Below, one piece after another: positions 9,529 through 22,331 of a stretch of DNA of 64,000 nt. A program made the position numbers and the translations under genes. The stretch is from an uncultured Sphingomonadaceae bacterium (lineage in GTDB: Bacteria; Pseudomonadota; Alphaproteobacteria; Sphingomonadales; Sphingomonadaceae), in NCBI GenBank assembly GCA_947258815.1, contig CAMYJW010000022.1:23158-87157 (forward strand). Reading direction: 5' to 3'. The notes beneath the pieces were generated by a model that was not told where the DNA came from, searched no databases, and saw nothing but the letters and a program-made list of their open reading frames with translations. Position 1 is the stretch's first letter; the number at the start of each line of letters is the position of its first letter.

Positions 9529-9612
9529 ATGCAGACTATCGTCGAGAAGTCGATCGGCGTCGCCGCGGCGCTTGGTGCCAGTGTTCTGGCCTTCGCCGTA
9601 ACCCTCGTCTGA
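9529..9612 (+). CDS. Small hydrophobic peptide (27 aa), unrecognised
   Basis: A short gene that automatic tools would miss: ATG at 9529, strong AAGGAG eight bases upstream, stop TGA at 9610-9612. The peptide has a short charged start (MQTIVEKSIG) and then one hydrophobic stretch rich in Ala, Val and Leu to the end, enough for a single membrane helix. It has its own terminator 47 bp downstream and no coding partner. I do not recognise it. It may be a small membrane protein, or a regulatory or toxin-like peptide. The case for real translation rests on the ribosome-binding site and the isolated gene-terminator arrangement. Confidence 0.6.
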   Translation: MQTIVEKSIGVAAALGASVLAFAVTLV

Positions 9613-9673
9613 ACACCACAATCTGACCAGTCCAACTGGAATCTGATAAACCAACAGGAAAATGGGCGGTGGC

Positions 9674-13003
<3,330 letters not shown>

Positions 13004-13024
13004 GCAATCTGGAAGGGATTTCGC

Positions 13025-13684
13025 ATGGCCCTGAAGCGCATTCTGGCTCTGTTTGTCGGTCTGTTCGCGGCAACATCGGCGCTGGCGCAGGACGGCGCCA
13101 CATGTCGCAACGGCCTGTTCGCGGATGAACCGCCGTTTGCGCTGGCCGAAGTGATCGGCGAAAAACGCGCCTACTTTCATGGCGATATGAACGGGTGCCC
13201 GTGGACACGCGGAGCCTGTGCCTCACCATCCTATGTCGTGACGGGCGATACGCTGGTTATCAGCAAAATCCGCAAGGGTTTTGCCTGTGCGTTTTACCCC
13301 GGCAAAGGCGGCGGCACCGCCGGGTGGGTGCCCACGCGCCAGCTCAAGCTGCTGTTCGTCGATAGCCATCCGCCGGTTTCCGCGTGGCTGGGCACATGGA
13401 CCAGCGGCGGCAACCCGGAAATTGCGATCACCCAGAAATTTGGCCAGCTCCACGCCAAAGGCCATGCATTCTGGCCGGGAAAACCGGAAACCACGGACTG
13501 GCCATCGGTCCATGTCGGCGAAATTTCCGGCAGGATAAACCGTGCCGGACAGCGCGGCGACTATGCCGACGAGAACTTGTGCAAAGTGCGCTTCACACTG
13601 CTGCGCGATTACCTGATCGCCGGAGACAATCGTCAGTGCGGCGGCGCGAATGTCAGTTTTTCAGGGGTGTATCGGCGCAAATAG
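13025..13684 (+). CDS. Secreted protein of unknown function
   Basis: This 219-residue protein has a clear Sec signal peptide (MALKRILALFVGLFAATSALA, cleavage likely after ALA) and is otherwise soluble. It has paired cysteines (CPWTRGAC) and a VPTRQLKLL segment that recalls a bacterial SH3-like fold. It follows gyrB by 21 bp on the same strand with a GGAAGGG-like ribosome site, so it may be cotranscribed. I do not recognise a specific family. Confidence 0.7.
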   Translation: MALKRILALFVGLFAATSALAQDGATCRNGLFADEPPFALAEVIGEKRAYFHGDMNGCPWTRGACASPSYVVTGDTLVISKIRKGFACAFYPGKGGGTAGWVPTRQLKLLFVDSHPPVSAWLGTWTSGGNPEIAITQKFGQLHAKGHAFWPGKPETTDWPSVHVGEISGRINRAGQRGDYADENLCKVRFTLLRDYLIAGDNRQCGGANVSFSGVYRRK

Positions 13685-13730
13685 CGGCTCGGCCGGACAC
13701 GTTACGGCACAAGCGCTGTAACGCAAACGC

Positions 13731-14792
13731 TCAGAACCCGACGCCGTCGGGCCAGTTCGGCCCGGCCAATCCCATAACCTTGAACAATGCGCCCATCTGC
13801 CCTTCGCCGATCAGCCGGTCTTTCGCGGCGTGGATGGCGTCCTTATGCTCCGGCGCATAAGCGGAAAGGCTTTCGGCGCGCATTTCAATACCCAGCTGAC
13901 GCAACCAGTGGCCTTGCGTAACCGTGCCCAGCCAGCGGCACCCGCGTGACTGGACTATCGGAGCGAGCGCGGAGAAATCCACATGCGCCGTCAGATCCGC
14001 TTCGCCAGGCAGAGCCAGCGCGTCGATCTTGCGATGCTCGCGCACGGCCTGAAGCGTCGATCCGGTTCGCGGTTCGTCATGGCCATAGTCGATCAACAGC
14101 GCCGCTCCGCCCTGTTCGACCAGCCTTCCGGCGATTTCATATGCCATCGCCGCTGCACCGGGGCAGGTTTCCAGTATCGTGCCCGGTTCGGCACTGCGTC
14201 GTGCTTCGGGCACGGCGCTGTCCATCGGCTTGTCTCCGGCGATTGCGACAAACCGTTCGCCTTCCACCGCTATCATACGTTCGCGCCAGCCCTGTTCGGT
14301 CATCACCAGCTGGCGGACCGGCAGCGCATCGAGAAATTCGTTTCCGACGATCAGCAGCGGACCATATGGCGGGATGCTGGAAAGATCGTTGTGCCATTGC
14401 GCATTGGGAACATTCGCCAGCTGAATATCCTTGAGCGCGGTGGAGCTCTCAACCAGATGAACGCCGGGTTCCAGCCCATAGCGTTTGGCCGCGCGGATCG
14501 CATCGCGCGCCAGTGTGCCTCTGCCAGGCCCCAGTTCGACATAATGCACCGGGGTTTCTCGCCCGGCGCGGATCCACATATCGGCCAGCCAGAGCCCGAT
14601 CAGTTCGCCAAACATCTGGCTGATCTCCGGCGCGGTGACGAAATCCCCGCCAGCCCCCAGCGGATCGCGGCCATCATAATACCGGGCGTTCGATTCGCCC
14701 ATGTAATGCATCACGCTGATCGGGCCGTGGTTGGCGATCAGGCGCCGGAAGATCGCCGTCAGCGCCTCGGCAGGCTCGCCTCCCTGCATCAT
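13731..14792 (-). CDS. SAM-dependent methyltransferase, MidA/NDUFAF7 family
   Basis: This 353-residue class-I methyltransferase resembles NDUFAF7/MidA, which in mitochondria methylates an arginine of a complex I subunit; a similar role in assembly of bacterial complex I is plausible but unproven. Visible marks are GDFVTAPEISQMFGE, the SAM-binding VELGPGRGTL motif and IVGNEFLDALPV. The gene begins with two consecutive ATG codons; the first shares one base with the lgt stop (TGATG), so translation of the pair is probably coupled. Confidence 0.88.
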   Translation of the reverse strand: MMQGGEPAEALTAIFRRLIANHGPISVMHYMGESNARYYDGRDPLGAGGDFVTAPEISQMFGELIGLWLADMWIRAGRETPVHYVELGPGRGTLARDAIRAAKRYGLEPGVHLVESSTALKDIQLANVPNAQWHNDLSSIPPYGPLLIVGNEFLDALPVRQLVMTEQGWRERMIAVEGERFVAIAGDKPMDSAVPEARRSAEPGTILETCPGAAAMAYEIAGRLVEQGGAALLIDYGHDEPRTGSTLQAVREHRKIDALALPGEADLTAHVDFSALAPIVQSRGCRWLGTVTQGHWLRQLGIEMRAESLSAYAPEHKDAIHAAKDRLIGEGQMGALFKVMGLAGPNWPDGVGF

Positions 14793-15649
14793 CAGTCGAC
14801 GACGGGTTTGCCGCTGGCAAGTTCAGGTCGCATGAGCGCACGGATCGTTACGAACAGGCCCAGCACGATCAGCGGTATCGTCAGCCACTGGCCCATCGAC
14901 AGCCCCGTCCTTGCCGCGAATTCCATCAGTTGCGCATCAGGTTCGCGGAAAAATTCAACAACGAACCGCCCCAGCGCGATGCCGGTGGTGAATACGCCGA
15001 CGAGAAGCCCTGGACGATAGCGCGCCCTGGATTTCCAGAACAGCCACAGCATGATGACGATCAGCAGAGCACCTTCAAGCGCGGCTTCGTAAAGCTGGCT
15101 TGGATGGCGCGGCAACGGCCCGGCGTCGGGAAAAACCATGGCCCACGGCAGACCGGCATCGGTCACGCGCCCCCAAAGCTCTCCATTAACGAAATTGGCC
15201 AGTCGCCCGAACAGCATCCCGAACGGCACGCACACGGCAATATAATCCGCCACGCGCAGGAAGTTCAGCCCGCCACGCCACGATACCCAGGCCATGGCAA
15301 TCAGCACGCCAACCAGCCCGCCATGGAAGCTCATCCCGCCATTCCAGACCTTGAACACTTCGGCCGGATCGCTCCAGAGTTCGGGCGCGTAGAATATCGA
15401 ATAGCCCAGCCTGCCGCCAAGAATGATGCCAAGGGTGCAATAGAAAAACAGGTCGTCCGCGTGGCGCTGCGCCAGCGGGGCACCGGGCGATTTCAGCATT
15501 CGCGTCAGATGCCAGTAACCCAGAACGATCCCGGCCAGGTAGGCAAGCGAATACCACCGCAATGTGAAGAAGCCCAGCTCGATCCCCGGAGTCAGGCCAA
15601 GATCCAGCCAGTTGATCGGCGTATTTCCCGCAACGCTGGCGGCTGTCAT
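14792..15649 (-). CDS. lgt: Prolipoprotein diacylglyceryl transferase
   Basis: Lgt attaches diacylglycerol to the lipobox cysteine of prolipoproteins in the inner membrane, the first lipoprotein maturation step. The protein has about seven membrane helices and the Lgt signature with the conserved arginine and asparagine (FGMLFGRLANFVNGELWG), the NGGMSFHGGLVG block and the HPSQLYEA motif. ATG 15649 gives 285 residues; an alternative ATG at 15673 would add eight. Neither has a clear ribosome site. Confidence 0.93.
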   Translation of the reverse strand: MTAASVAGNTPINWLDLGLTPGIELGFFTLRWYSLAYLAGIVLGYWHLTRMLKSPGAPLAQRHADDLFFYCTLGIILGGRLGYSIFYAPELWSDPAEVFKVWNGGMSFHGGLVGVLIAMAWVSWRGGLNFLRVADYIAVCVPFGMLFGRLANFVNGELWGRVTDAGLPWAMVFPDAGPLPRHPSQLYEAALEGALLIVIMLWLFWKSRARYRPGLLVGVFTTGIALGRFVVEFFREPDAQLMEFAARTGLSMGQWLTIPLIVLGLFVTIRALMRPELASGKPVVD

Positions 15650-15848
15650 CAAGAGCAAGGCATTTTCCCACATTCCCGCTGCCTGTGGCCGGACCGGCCA
15701 AAGCAGTTTCCAGTCTGCGCCTTCTGGCACAGCGCTGCCGACGATGGTAGCAAGGAATAGCCTGTTTTCAGCGATTCTGGACGGTTTTTTGCGAAGGATC
15801 AGAGCCGTCCCCCTTCTCCTTGATCCGAAGCCGGTCTAGAAGGCCGGG

Positions 15849-18671
15849 ATGAGCGCAATCCGCATACCCAACCAGCGCGCCGTGATTGACCGGCGGGCGC
15901 TGACCGAAGATATTTCCCGGGCAATCGAAGAACATGGCACGGACAAATGCCGCCAGCCCATCGTTGAGCTGCTGCGCACGGCGCTTGCCGATGGCCGGAC
16001 TGAAATCGGCAGGCGGCTGCTGGAGAAACCCTCCGCAGGCCACGAAGTCGCCAAGGCGCAGGCATTCCTGATCGACCAGATCGTCCGCATCGTTCACGAT
16101 CATGTGATCGACAATGTCTATCCGGCGGGCAACCGCTCCACCGGAGAGCGTCTCACCGTCGTCGCCGTCGGCGGTTACGGGCGCGGCGAAATGGCGCCCC
16201 ATTCGGATGTCGATATCGCGTTCATCACCCCGACAAGGGCGACCGCCTGGTGCGAACAGGTGATCGAGGCGATCCTGTATTTCCTGTGGGATCTTGCACT
16301 GGTTGTCGGCCATTCAAGTCGGTCGCTCGACGAAATGGTCAAAATGTGCCGCGCGGACCTGACAATCAGAACGGCAATGCTGGAAGGACGCTATGTCTGG
16401 GGCGACCAGAAGCTGTACGAGGAATCCCGACACCGCTTTCGCAAGGATGTCGTGGCGGGGACCGAGCGCGAATATATTGCCGACAAACTTGCCGAGCGCG
16501 ATGAACGCCACAAACGCATGGGCGACAGCCGCTATGTCGTTGAACCCAACGTCAAGGAGGGCAAAGGCGGCCTGCGCGATCTCCACACGCTCTACTGGAT
16601 CGGGAAATATATCCACAAAGTCCGCAGTGCGCGCGAACTGGTGGATGTCGGCCTGCTCACCCCGCCGGAATTCAGATCATTTCGCAGGGCGGCGAACTTC
16701 TTCTGGGCGGTGCGCTGCCATCTGCACGACATTACCGGGCGCGCCGAAGACCGGCTGACCTTCGATCTTCAGCGCGAAATCGCCAAACGCATGCAGTTTT
16801 CCAACCGCACCGGCAAAAGCGCGGTGGAACGGTTCATGCAGTACTTTTTCCTTCAGGCCAAAGTGGTCGGCACCCTGACGGGCGTGTTTCTGTCACAACT
16901 GGATGAACAGTTTTCCGCCCCCCGGCGGACCGGCCTGCTTGCCGGATTTCGCGCCAAGCCCCGCAAACTGAAGGGCTACAGCGTGTTCGGCGGACGCATC
17001 AAGGCACCGGCGGACGACTGGTTTCAGACCGATCCGGTCCGCCTGCTCGAAATCTTCGTGCTGGCCGATCAGGAAGGCCTTGAAATTCATCCCGAGACGA
17101 TTCGTCTGATTTCACGCGATTCAGGACTGATCAAATCGGACGTTCGCAAAGACAAACGCGCCAACGCGCTGTTCATGGAATTGCTGACCAGCCGCAACGA
17201 TCCTGAAACGATTTTGCGGGCACTGAACGAGGCAGGCGTCTTCGGTCGGTTCGTCCTCGAATTCGGGCGCGTCAATGCGCAGATGCAGTTCGATATGTAT
17301 CACCATTTCACAGTGGATGAGCATACGATTCGCGCCATTGGCCTGCTGGCCAGAATCGAAAAGGGCGAACTGAAAGGGGATCATCCGCTCGCCCATGAAA
17401 TCGTGCACAAGGTGCAATCGCGACGCGCGCTCTATGTGTCCGTGCTGTTGCATGACATCGCCAAGGGACGCGGCGGCGATCATTCCGTGCTGGGCGCGCA
17501 GATCGCCTTGAAGCTATGCCCGCGGCTGGGGCTGGATGACGATGAGACGGAACTGGTCAGCTGGCTGGTGCGCCAGCATCTGATGCTGAGCGCAACCGCG
17601 TTCAAGCGCGATCTGTCCGACTACAAGACCATCAGCGATTTCGTCGAACTGGTGCAGTCGGTTGATCGGCTGCGGCAGCTAACACTGCTGACCATCGTCG
17701 ATATCCGCGCGGTGGGGCCGGGCACCTGGAACAGCTGGAAACGACAGCTCATCGCCGAACTTTACAATTCGGTCGAGGAACGGCTTCGCCTTGGCCATGC
17801 AGAGTATGGTCGCGACAAACGGATCGCCGCGAAAAAACAGGCGGTTACAGAACTGCTGGACAAGAAACACCGGAAGCTGGTGGAAGAGGTGGGCGATCTG
17901 TTTCCCCCCGCATACTGGATCGCTGAGCCTGACGACATCATCGCGCTTAACATCGTGCAGTTCGAGGCTGCACACGATCTGGATCACGCGCTCTCGATCC
18001 ATTGCGAATTTTATCCCGCGCGCGGGGCCACGCTGATCACGATCATCTCTGCCGATCATCCCGGCCTGTTTCATCGCATCGTTGGCGGCATTCATCTGTC
18101 CGGCGGGACGATCATCGATGCGCGGATTCACACCACCCGCAACGGCAAGGCAGTCGATAACTTCCTTATTCAGGATCCGCTCGGACGTCCGTTCAAGGAA
18201 GACGCGCAGCTAGAACGGCTCGAGGCCGGGATCGAGAGCGCGCTGGCGAACAAGACTGAAATTCTGCCGCAGCTGGTCGCCAAACCCGATCCACGCCCCC
18301 GCGCCGATACGTTCGAAGTCCGCTCGCGCGTGATCTTCGACAATTCCGCCTCGAACCGGTTTACCGTGGTTGAAGTCAACGCCCGTGACCGTCCGGCTCT
18401 GCTGAACCGGCTGGCTTTCGCGCTGCTTGAAGCCAAACTGATCGTCCACTCTGCGCATATCGCCACATATGGCGAACGGGCGGCCGACACATTTTACGTG
18501 ACCGACCTTCTCGGCGACAAGGTCACCTCGAAAGACAGGCTGAAGGCACTGGAAAAAGCACTGCTGAAAGCCGCCAGCCAGGGATCGACGTACGCCGATC
18601 CGAACAGGAAACCCAAAGCCGGGAAATCGAAAGGCAGCGCCAGGGCAAAAACGAAAACCGAACCGGCCTGA
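15849..18671 (+). CDS. glnD: Bifunctional [protein-PII] uridylyltransferase/uridylyl-removing enzyme
   Basis: GlnD senses glutamine and adds or removes UMP on PII proteins, setting nitrogen status. The 940-residue protein has a nucleotidyltransferase motif (GGYGRGEMAPHSDVDI, about residue 107-122), a central PII-uridylyltransferase domain, an HD hydrolase domain (LLHDIAKGRGGDHS) and two C-terminal ACT domains (TLITIISADHPGLFHRIVGG and FTVVEVNARDRPALLNRLA). It ends in a basic Lys-rich tail. It is a single gene between convergent neighbours. Confidence 0.97.
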   Translation: MSAIRIPNQRAVIDRRALTEDISRAIEEHGTDKCRQPIVELLRTALADGRTEIGRRLLEKPSAGHEVAKAQAFLIDQIVRIVHDHVIDNVYPAGNRSTGERLTVVAVGGYGRGEMAPHSDVDIAFITPTRATAWCEQVIEAILYFLWDLALVVGHSSRSLDEMVKMCRADLTIRTAMLEGRYVWGDQKLYEESRHRFRKDVVAGTEREYIADKLAERDERHKRMGDSRYVVEPNVKEGKGGLRDLHTLYWIGKYIHKVRSARELVDVGLLTPPEFRSFRRAANFFWAVRCHLHDITGRAEDRLTFDLQREIAKRMQFSNRTGKSAVERFMQYFFLQAKVVGTLTGVFLSQLDEQFSAPRRTGLLAGFRAKPRKLKGYSVFGGRIKAPADDWFQTDPVRLLEIFVLADQEGLEIHPETIRLISRDSGLIKSDVRKDKRANALFMELLTSRNDPETILRALNEAGVFGRFVLEFGRVNAQMQFDMYHHFTVDEHTIRAIGLLARIEKGELKGDHPLAHEIVHKVQSRRALYVSVLLHDIAKGRGGDHSVLGAQIALKLCPRLGLDDDETELVSWLVRQHLMLSATAFKRDLSDYKTISDFVELVQSVDRLRQLTLLTIVDIRAVGPGTWNSWKRQLIAELYNSVEERLRLGHAEYGRDKRIAAKKQAVTELLDKKHRKLVEEVGDLFPPAYWIAEPDDIIALNIVQFEAAHDLDHALSIHCEFYPARGATLITIISADHPGLFHRIVGGIHLSGGTIIDARIHTTRNGKAVDNFLIQDPLGRPFKEDAQLERLEAGIESALANKTEILPQLVAKPDPRPRADTFEVRSRVIFDNSASNRFTVVEVNARDRPALLNRLAFALLEAKLIVHSAHIATYGERAADTFYVTDLLGDKVTSKDRLKALEKALLKAASQGSTYADPNRKPKAGKSKGSARAKTKTEPA

Positions 18672-18703
18672 ACCGTTCGCATTCGCTCAGCGGTGCGCGC
18701 CGT

Positions 18704-20041
18704 TCAGGCCGATGCCGCGCGAAGCCGCTCCAGCGCGGCGTCCTTGCCGATCAAAACCAGCATCGCGGCCATATCCGGCCCGTGATCCATCCCGGTCAGC
18801 GCCTGTCGCAACGGCAGGAAAAGGTGCTTGCCCTTGCGCCCCGATGCGTTCTTGAGCGCGCCGGTCAGCGCGCGCCAGGGTTCATCTTCCCATGCAATCG
18901 TACGCAGCGTTTCGGCAGCCTGCGCCAGATAGGCGCGATCGGTTTCGTCCAGCGCGGGCGGTTCGACAGGCCCGGTCACGATCCGCCACCATTCGCCCGC
19001 TTCATCGACATGCGAAAGGTTTGGACGCACCGCTTCCCAGCCATCCGGTGTCATGCCTTTCGGGAGCCGGCCCGCGACATCCTCAAAAGACAGGCGATGC
19101 ACGATTGCGGCGTTGATCCGGTGGAGATCGGCATCGTCGAACCTGGCGGGCGCCCGGCCAAAGCGCGAGAGATCAAAACTGGCGGCCAGCGAATCGAGAT
19201 CGAGCAGGGGATCGACCGGATCGGACGTGCCCAGCCGCGCCAGAAGCGCCACCACGGCCTGCGGTTCGATTCCCGCATCCCGCAAGGCGTCCATGCCAAG
19301 TGATCCCAGCCGTTTTGACAGCTTGCCCTCTGTGCCCACCAGCAGCGCTTCATGGGCAAACCGGGGCGCATCTGCACCCAGCGCGCCAAACATCTGGATC
19401 TGCGCCGCCGTATTGGAAACGTGATCCTCTCCGCGCAGCACATCGGTCACCCCCATGGCGATATCGTCAATCGCGCTGGGCAACATATACAGCCACGATC
19501 CGTCGCCACGCCGGATAACCGGATCGGAAATCTGCGCCGGTTCGAAATGCTGAGCCCCGCGAATGCCGTCATCCCATTCGATCGGGCGATCGCGATCGAG
19601 CAGAAAGCGCCAGTGCGGTGTTTCACCTGCCGCTTCCTTTTCCGCTCGCTGTGCCTCGCTCAGTTCCAGGGCCGCGCGGTCATAGATCGGCGGCAACCCG
19701 CGCCCGAGCAGAATCTTGCGTTTAAGATCAAGTTCCTGCGGCGTTTCATAACATGGATAGACCCGGCCACGCGCGCGCAGGCTTTCGAACCCCTGCTCGT
19801 ATCGATCAAAGCGCGCAGACTGGCGTTCCTCTCCATCCGGCACGATGCCCAGCCAGCGCAGATCGGCGCGGATTGCTTTAACAAACCGCTCTTCGCTGCG
19901 CGCACGGTCAGTATCGTCGATCCGCAACAGAAAACGCCCGCCCGTCTGCTTGGCAAGCAACCAGTTATGCAGCGCGGTGCGGATATTGCCGACGTGCAGA
20001 TTGCCGGTCGGCGATGGCGCAAAACGAGTGGTGACAGTCAT
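18704..20041 (-). CDS. gltX: Glutamate-tRNA ligase
   Basis: GltX charges tRNA-Glu. The 445-residue protein carries the class-I signature as FAPSPTGNLHVGNIRTAL, the LLRIDDTDRARSEERF block and a KLSKRLGS version of the KMSKS loop. It is slightly shorter than standard bacterial GltX (about 465-480). Many alphaproteobacteria carry two gltX genes, so strict Glu-tRNA or Gln-tRNA preference cannot be read from sequence. It follows nadE by six bases on the same strand. Confidence 0.93.
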   Translation of the reverse strand: MTVTTRFAPSPTGNLHVGNIRTALHNWLLAKQTGGRFLLRIDDTDRARSEERFVKAIRADLRWLGIVPDGEERQSARFDRYEQGFESLRARGRVYPCYETPQELDLKRKILLGRGLPPIYDRAALELSEAQRAEKEAAGETPHWRFLLDRDRPIEWDDGIRGAQHFEPAQISDPVIRRGDGSWLYMLPSAIDDIAMGVTDVLRGEDHVSNTAAQIQMFGALGADAPRFAHEALLVGTEGKLSKRLGSLGMDALRDAGIEPQAVVALLARLGTSDPVDPLLDLDSLAASFDLSRFGRAPARFDDADLHRINAAIVHRLSFEDVAGRLPKGMTPDGWEAVRPNLSHVDEAGEWWRIVTGPVEPPALDETDRAYLAQAAETLRTIAWEDEPWRALTGALKNASGRKGKHLFLPLRQALTGMDHGPDMAAMLVLIGKDAALERLRAASA

Positions 20042-20047
20042 CGCGGG

Positions 20048-21703
20048 TTACGCGCTCCGAAACGCATGCGTGATCGGATAGCGCCGGTCGCGCCCGAAAT
20101 TGCGCGATCCCAGTTTGACGCCCGGCGGGGCCTGTCTGCGCTTGTATTCGGCCAGATGCAGCAGACGCTCGATCCGCACCAGAACATCATGGTCGAAACC
20201 TTCGCTGACCAGCTGCTCCACGCTCTTTTCGTGTTCAACAAGCCCCATCAGGATAGGGTCCAGCACTTCGTATGGCGGCAAAGAGTCTGAATCCTTCTGA
20301 TCGGGTCGCAGCTCTGCGCTTGGCGGCTTGGTCAGAATGTTTTCGGGAATAACCGGTCCATCCGGGCCTTTCCCGAAACGCGGCTTGTTGGCATTGCGCC
20401 AGCGGCAGACATCGAACACGGTCAGCTTGTAGGCATCCTTGAGGGGATTATAGCCGCCCGCCATATCGCCATAGATCGTGGCATAACCAACGCTCATTTC
20501 GCTCTTGTTGCCGGTGGTCATCAGCATCGGGCCGAACTTGTTGGACAGCGCCATCAGCGTCACACCGCGAATACGCGACTGGATGTTTTCCTCTGTCGTA
20601 TCGACGTTCGCGTCGGCAAAGCTGTCTTCCAGCATCGTATCGAACGCAGCGACGGCGGCCTGAATCGGAATTGTCGAATAGCGGCAACCCAGCGCCTTTG
20701 CGCAATCCTCTGCATCGTCAAGGCTTTCCTGACTGGTAAACCGCGAAGGCAGCATCACACACCACACCCGGTCCGCGCCCAGCGCATCAACCGCGATGGC
20801 GGCGCAGGCCGCGCTGTCTATCCCGCCCGACAAGCCAAGAACCACACCGGGGAACCCGTTGCTGTTCACATAGTCGCGCAGGCCCATAACCATCGCGCAA
20901 TAGACTTCCTCGGGCGGCACGGCGAGCTCGAACAGTTCGCCCCGGTCACACCGCCAGCCCTGCGCCGTTTTCGTCCAGTTGGTGGTGACTTCCTGCTCTT
21001 CCCAGTCGCACATCTGCACCGCGACGTTGCCATCGCCGTTGACCACGAAACTGGCGCCATCGAACACCAGTTCATCCTGACCGCCCACGCGGTTGAGATA
21101 GGCCATCGGCAGACCGGTATCGAATGCACGGCGCTTGGCCACACCTTCGATACGCAGCGCATCCTTGTTAATCTCATAGGGGCTGCCATTGATGCAGATA
21201 AACAGCTCGGCGCCAAAATCCGCGAGATGGCGGCAAACATCGGGCTGCCAGATATCCTCGCAAATCGGCAGGCCGATCATCGTCCCCTTGAACACGATCG
21301 GTTCGGGCAGAGGGCCGGGCTGGAACAGCCGCATCTCATCGAATGTGCCGTAATTGGGAAGCTCATGCTTGAAACGCACCGCGGCGATCTTGCCTCCATC
21401 CAGCAAGGCCACGCCGTTATGCAGCTCGCCATCGCGCACAAATGCCGACCCGACGAGCATGGCAGGCCCGTCGCTGGCCGTCGCCTGCGCGAGCTTGTCC
21501 AGCTCGGCGGCGGCGCGTTCTATCAGAGCCGGCTTGAGAATCAGGTCTTCCGGCGGATATCCGATCAGCTGGAGCTCTGGAAACACGATCAGGTCGGACC
21601 CAGCCGCCCGCTCTCTGGCGGCAAGCATCGCCGCTGCGTTTCCCGCTATATCACCGACCGACTGGTTCAGCTGAGCCAGCGTTATCTTCAAAGTATCAGG
21701 CAT
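20048..21703 (-). CDS. nadE: Glutamine-dependent NAD+ synthetase
   Basis: The enzyme amidates deamido-NAD+ using ammonia from glutamine. The 551-residue protein has an N-terminal nitrilase-type glutaminase domain (Glu in FPELQLIGYP, Lys in RFKHELPNYG, Cys in GLPICEDIW). The C-terminal synthetase domain carries GLSGGIDSAACAAIAVDALG. Length and domain order match the eukaryote-like two-domain NadE common in alphaproteobacteria. It is probably cotranscribed with gltX. Confidence 0.96.
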   Translation of the reverse strand: MPDTLKITLAQLNQSVGDIAGNAAAMLAARERAAGSDLIVFPELQLIGYPPEDLILKPALIERAAAELDKLAQATASDGPAMLVGSAFVRDGELHNGVALLDGGKIAAVRFKHELPNYGTFDEMRLFQPGPLPEPIVFKGTMIGLPICEDIWQPDVCRHLADFGAELFICINGSPYEINKDALRIEGVAKRRAFDTGLPMAYLNRVGGQDELVFDGASFVVNGDGNVAVQMCDWEEQEVTTNWTKTAQGWRCDRGELFELAVPPEEVYCAMVMGLRDYVNSNGFPGVVLGLSGGIDSAACAAIAVDALGADRVWCVMLPSRFTSQESLDDAEDCAKALGCRYSTIPIQAAVAAFDTMLEDSFADANVDTTEENIQSRIRGVTLMALSNKFGPMLMTTGNKSEMSVGYATIYGDMAGGYNPLKDAYKLTVFDVCRWRNANKPRFGKGPDGPVIPENILTKPPSAELRPDQKDSDSLPPYEVLDPILMGLVEHEKSVEQLVSEGFDHDVLVRIERLLHLAEYKRRQAPPGVKLGSRNFGRDRRYPITHAFRSA

Positions 21704-21768
21704 ATCGGCGTGATGCCCACTTGATCGCGGTCATGCAAACAAAACGTCTTCTGATCGGATTTTCGCGT

Positions 21769-21792
21769 AAAAAAACCCTCCGCAGCGGAGGG
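21769..21792 (-). terminator. Intrinsic terminator
   Basis: On the minus strand CCCTCCGC-TGCGGAGGG forms a GC-rich stem directly followed by seven T. It ends the transcript of the lipoprotein gene at 21897-22142. Confidence 0.85.
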
Positions 21793-21852
21793 CAGACGGG
21801 GCAATGCCCATGCAAAGCTGATCGGTCAGCGCGGAAAGGCCAGGCCGATCGA

Positions 21853-21884
21853 GAGGTGGCCGGCCGGATCGGCACGGCCACCTC
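21853..21884. repeat. Strong inverted repeat after the lipoprotein gene
   Basis: GAGGTGGCCG (21853-21862) and CGGCCACCTC (21875-21884) pair perfectly, and a nested GCCG/CGGC pair nearly closes the loop. It starts 12 bases past the lipoprotein stop and may protect the mRNA 3' end ahead of the terminator. Confidence 0.6.
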
Positions 21885-21896
21885 CCTGAAATCGAA

Positions 21897-22142
21897 TTAC
21901 ATCGCCTCTTCGGCTTCGCCTTCGGCAGCTTCTTCAGCAGCGCCCTCTTCAGCGGCACCTTCTTCGGCTGCGCCTTCTTCAGCGGCGCCTTCTTCAGTCA
22001 CGGCTTCTTCGGCAACAACTTCTTCAGTCATCGCTTCAACATCTTCAGCCTGAGCTTCTTCGGTGGCTTCTTCAGCGCTGCCACATGCAGCGAGAGCCAG
22101 AGCGGCAGCCGAGGTAAACGCGGCGTAAGCAATCTTCTTCAT
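21897..22142 (-). CDS. Small acidic repeat lipoprotein
   Basis: This 81-residue precursor has a lipoprotein signal (MKKIAYAAFTSAAALALAAC, lipobox LAAC at about 17-20). The mature part is made almost only of Ala, Glu and Val with four tandem GAAEE units. It has no Lys, Arg, His or aromatic residue after the lipobox cysteine, so the anchored chain would be very acidic. Its role is unknown; similar proteins are often annotated as hypothetical. It has its own terminator and a head-to-head arrangement with the methionine regulator. Confidence 0.75.
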   Translation of the reverse strand: MKKIAYAAFTSAAALALAACGSAEEATEEAQAEDVEAMTEEVVAEEAVTEEGAAEEGAAEEGAAEEGAAEEAAEGEAEEAM

Positions 22143-22301
22143 GAAAATCCCCTTGAATTATTTGGCGCAATCTAGTGGCGCTACCATTTGCGCAGGCGCC
22201 AACGCGCAGGCAATCCTGCGCCGCAACGTTTAGACGACTGCCAGTGGCAACGCAAACACCAATAATAGTGCCGGATGTAAGGATTTGCTTAGGGTTGCGA
22301 T

Positions 22302-22323
22302 CATATAAAGAAATCTTTATGTG
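22302..22323. promoter_or_regulatory. ArsR/SahR-type operator
   Basis: The site contains ATAAAGA-AA-TCTTTAT, extended to CATATAAAGA / TCTTTATGTG with one mismatch. This resembles, from memory, the motif described for SahR regulators of methionine genes. It ends eight bases before the ATG of the ArsR-methyltransferase gene, so bound protein would block its own promoter or start site. Confidence 0.7.
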
Positions 22324-22331
22324 TTATCGTC

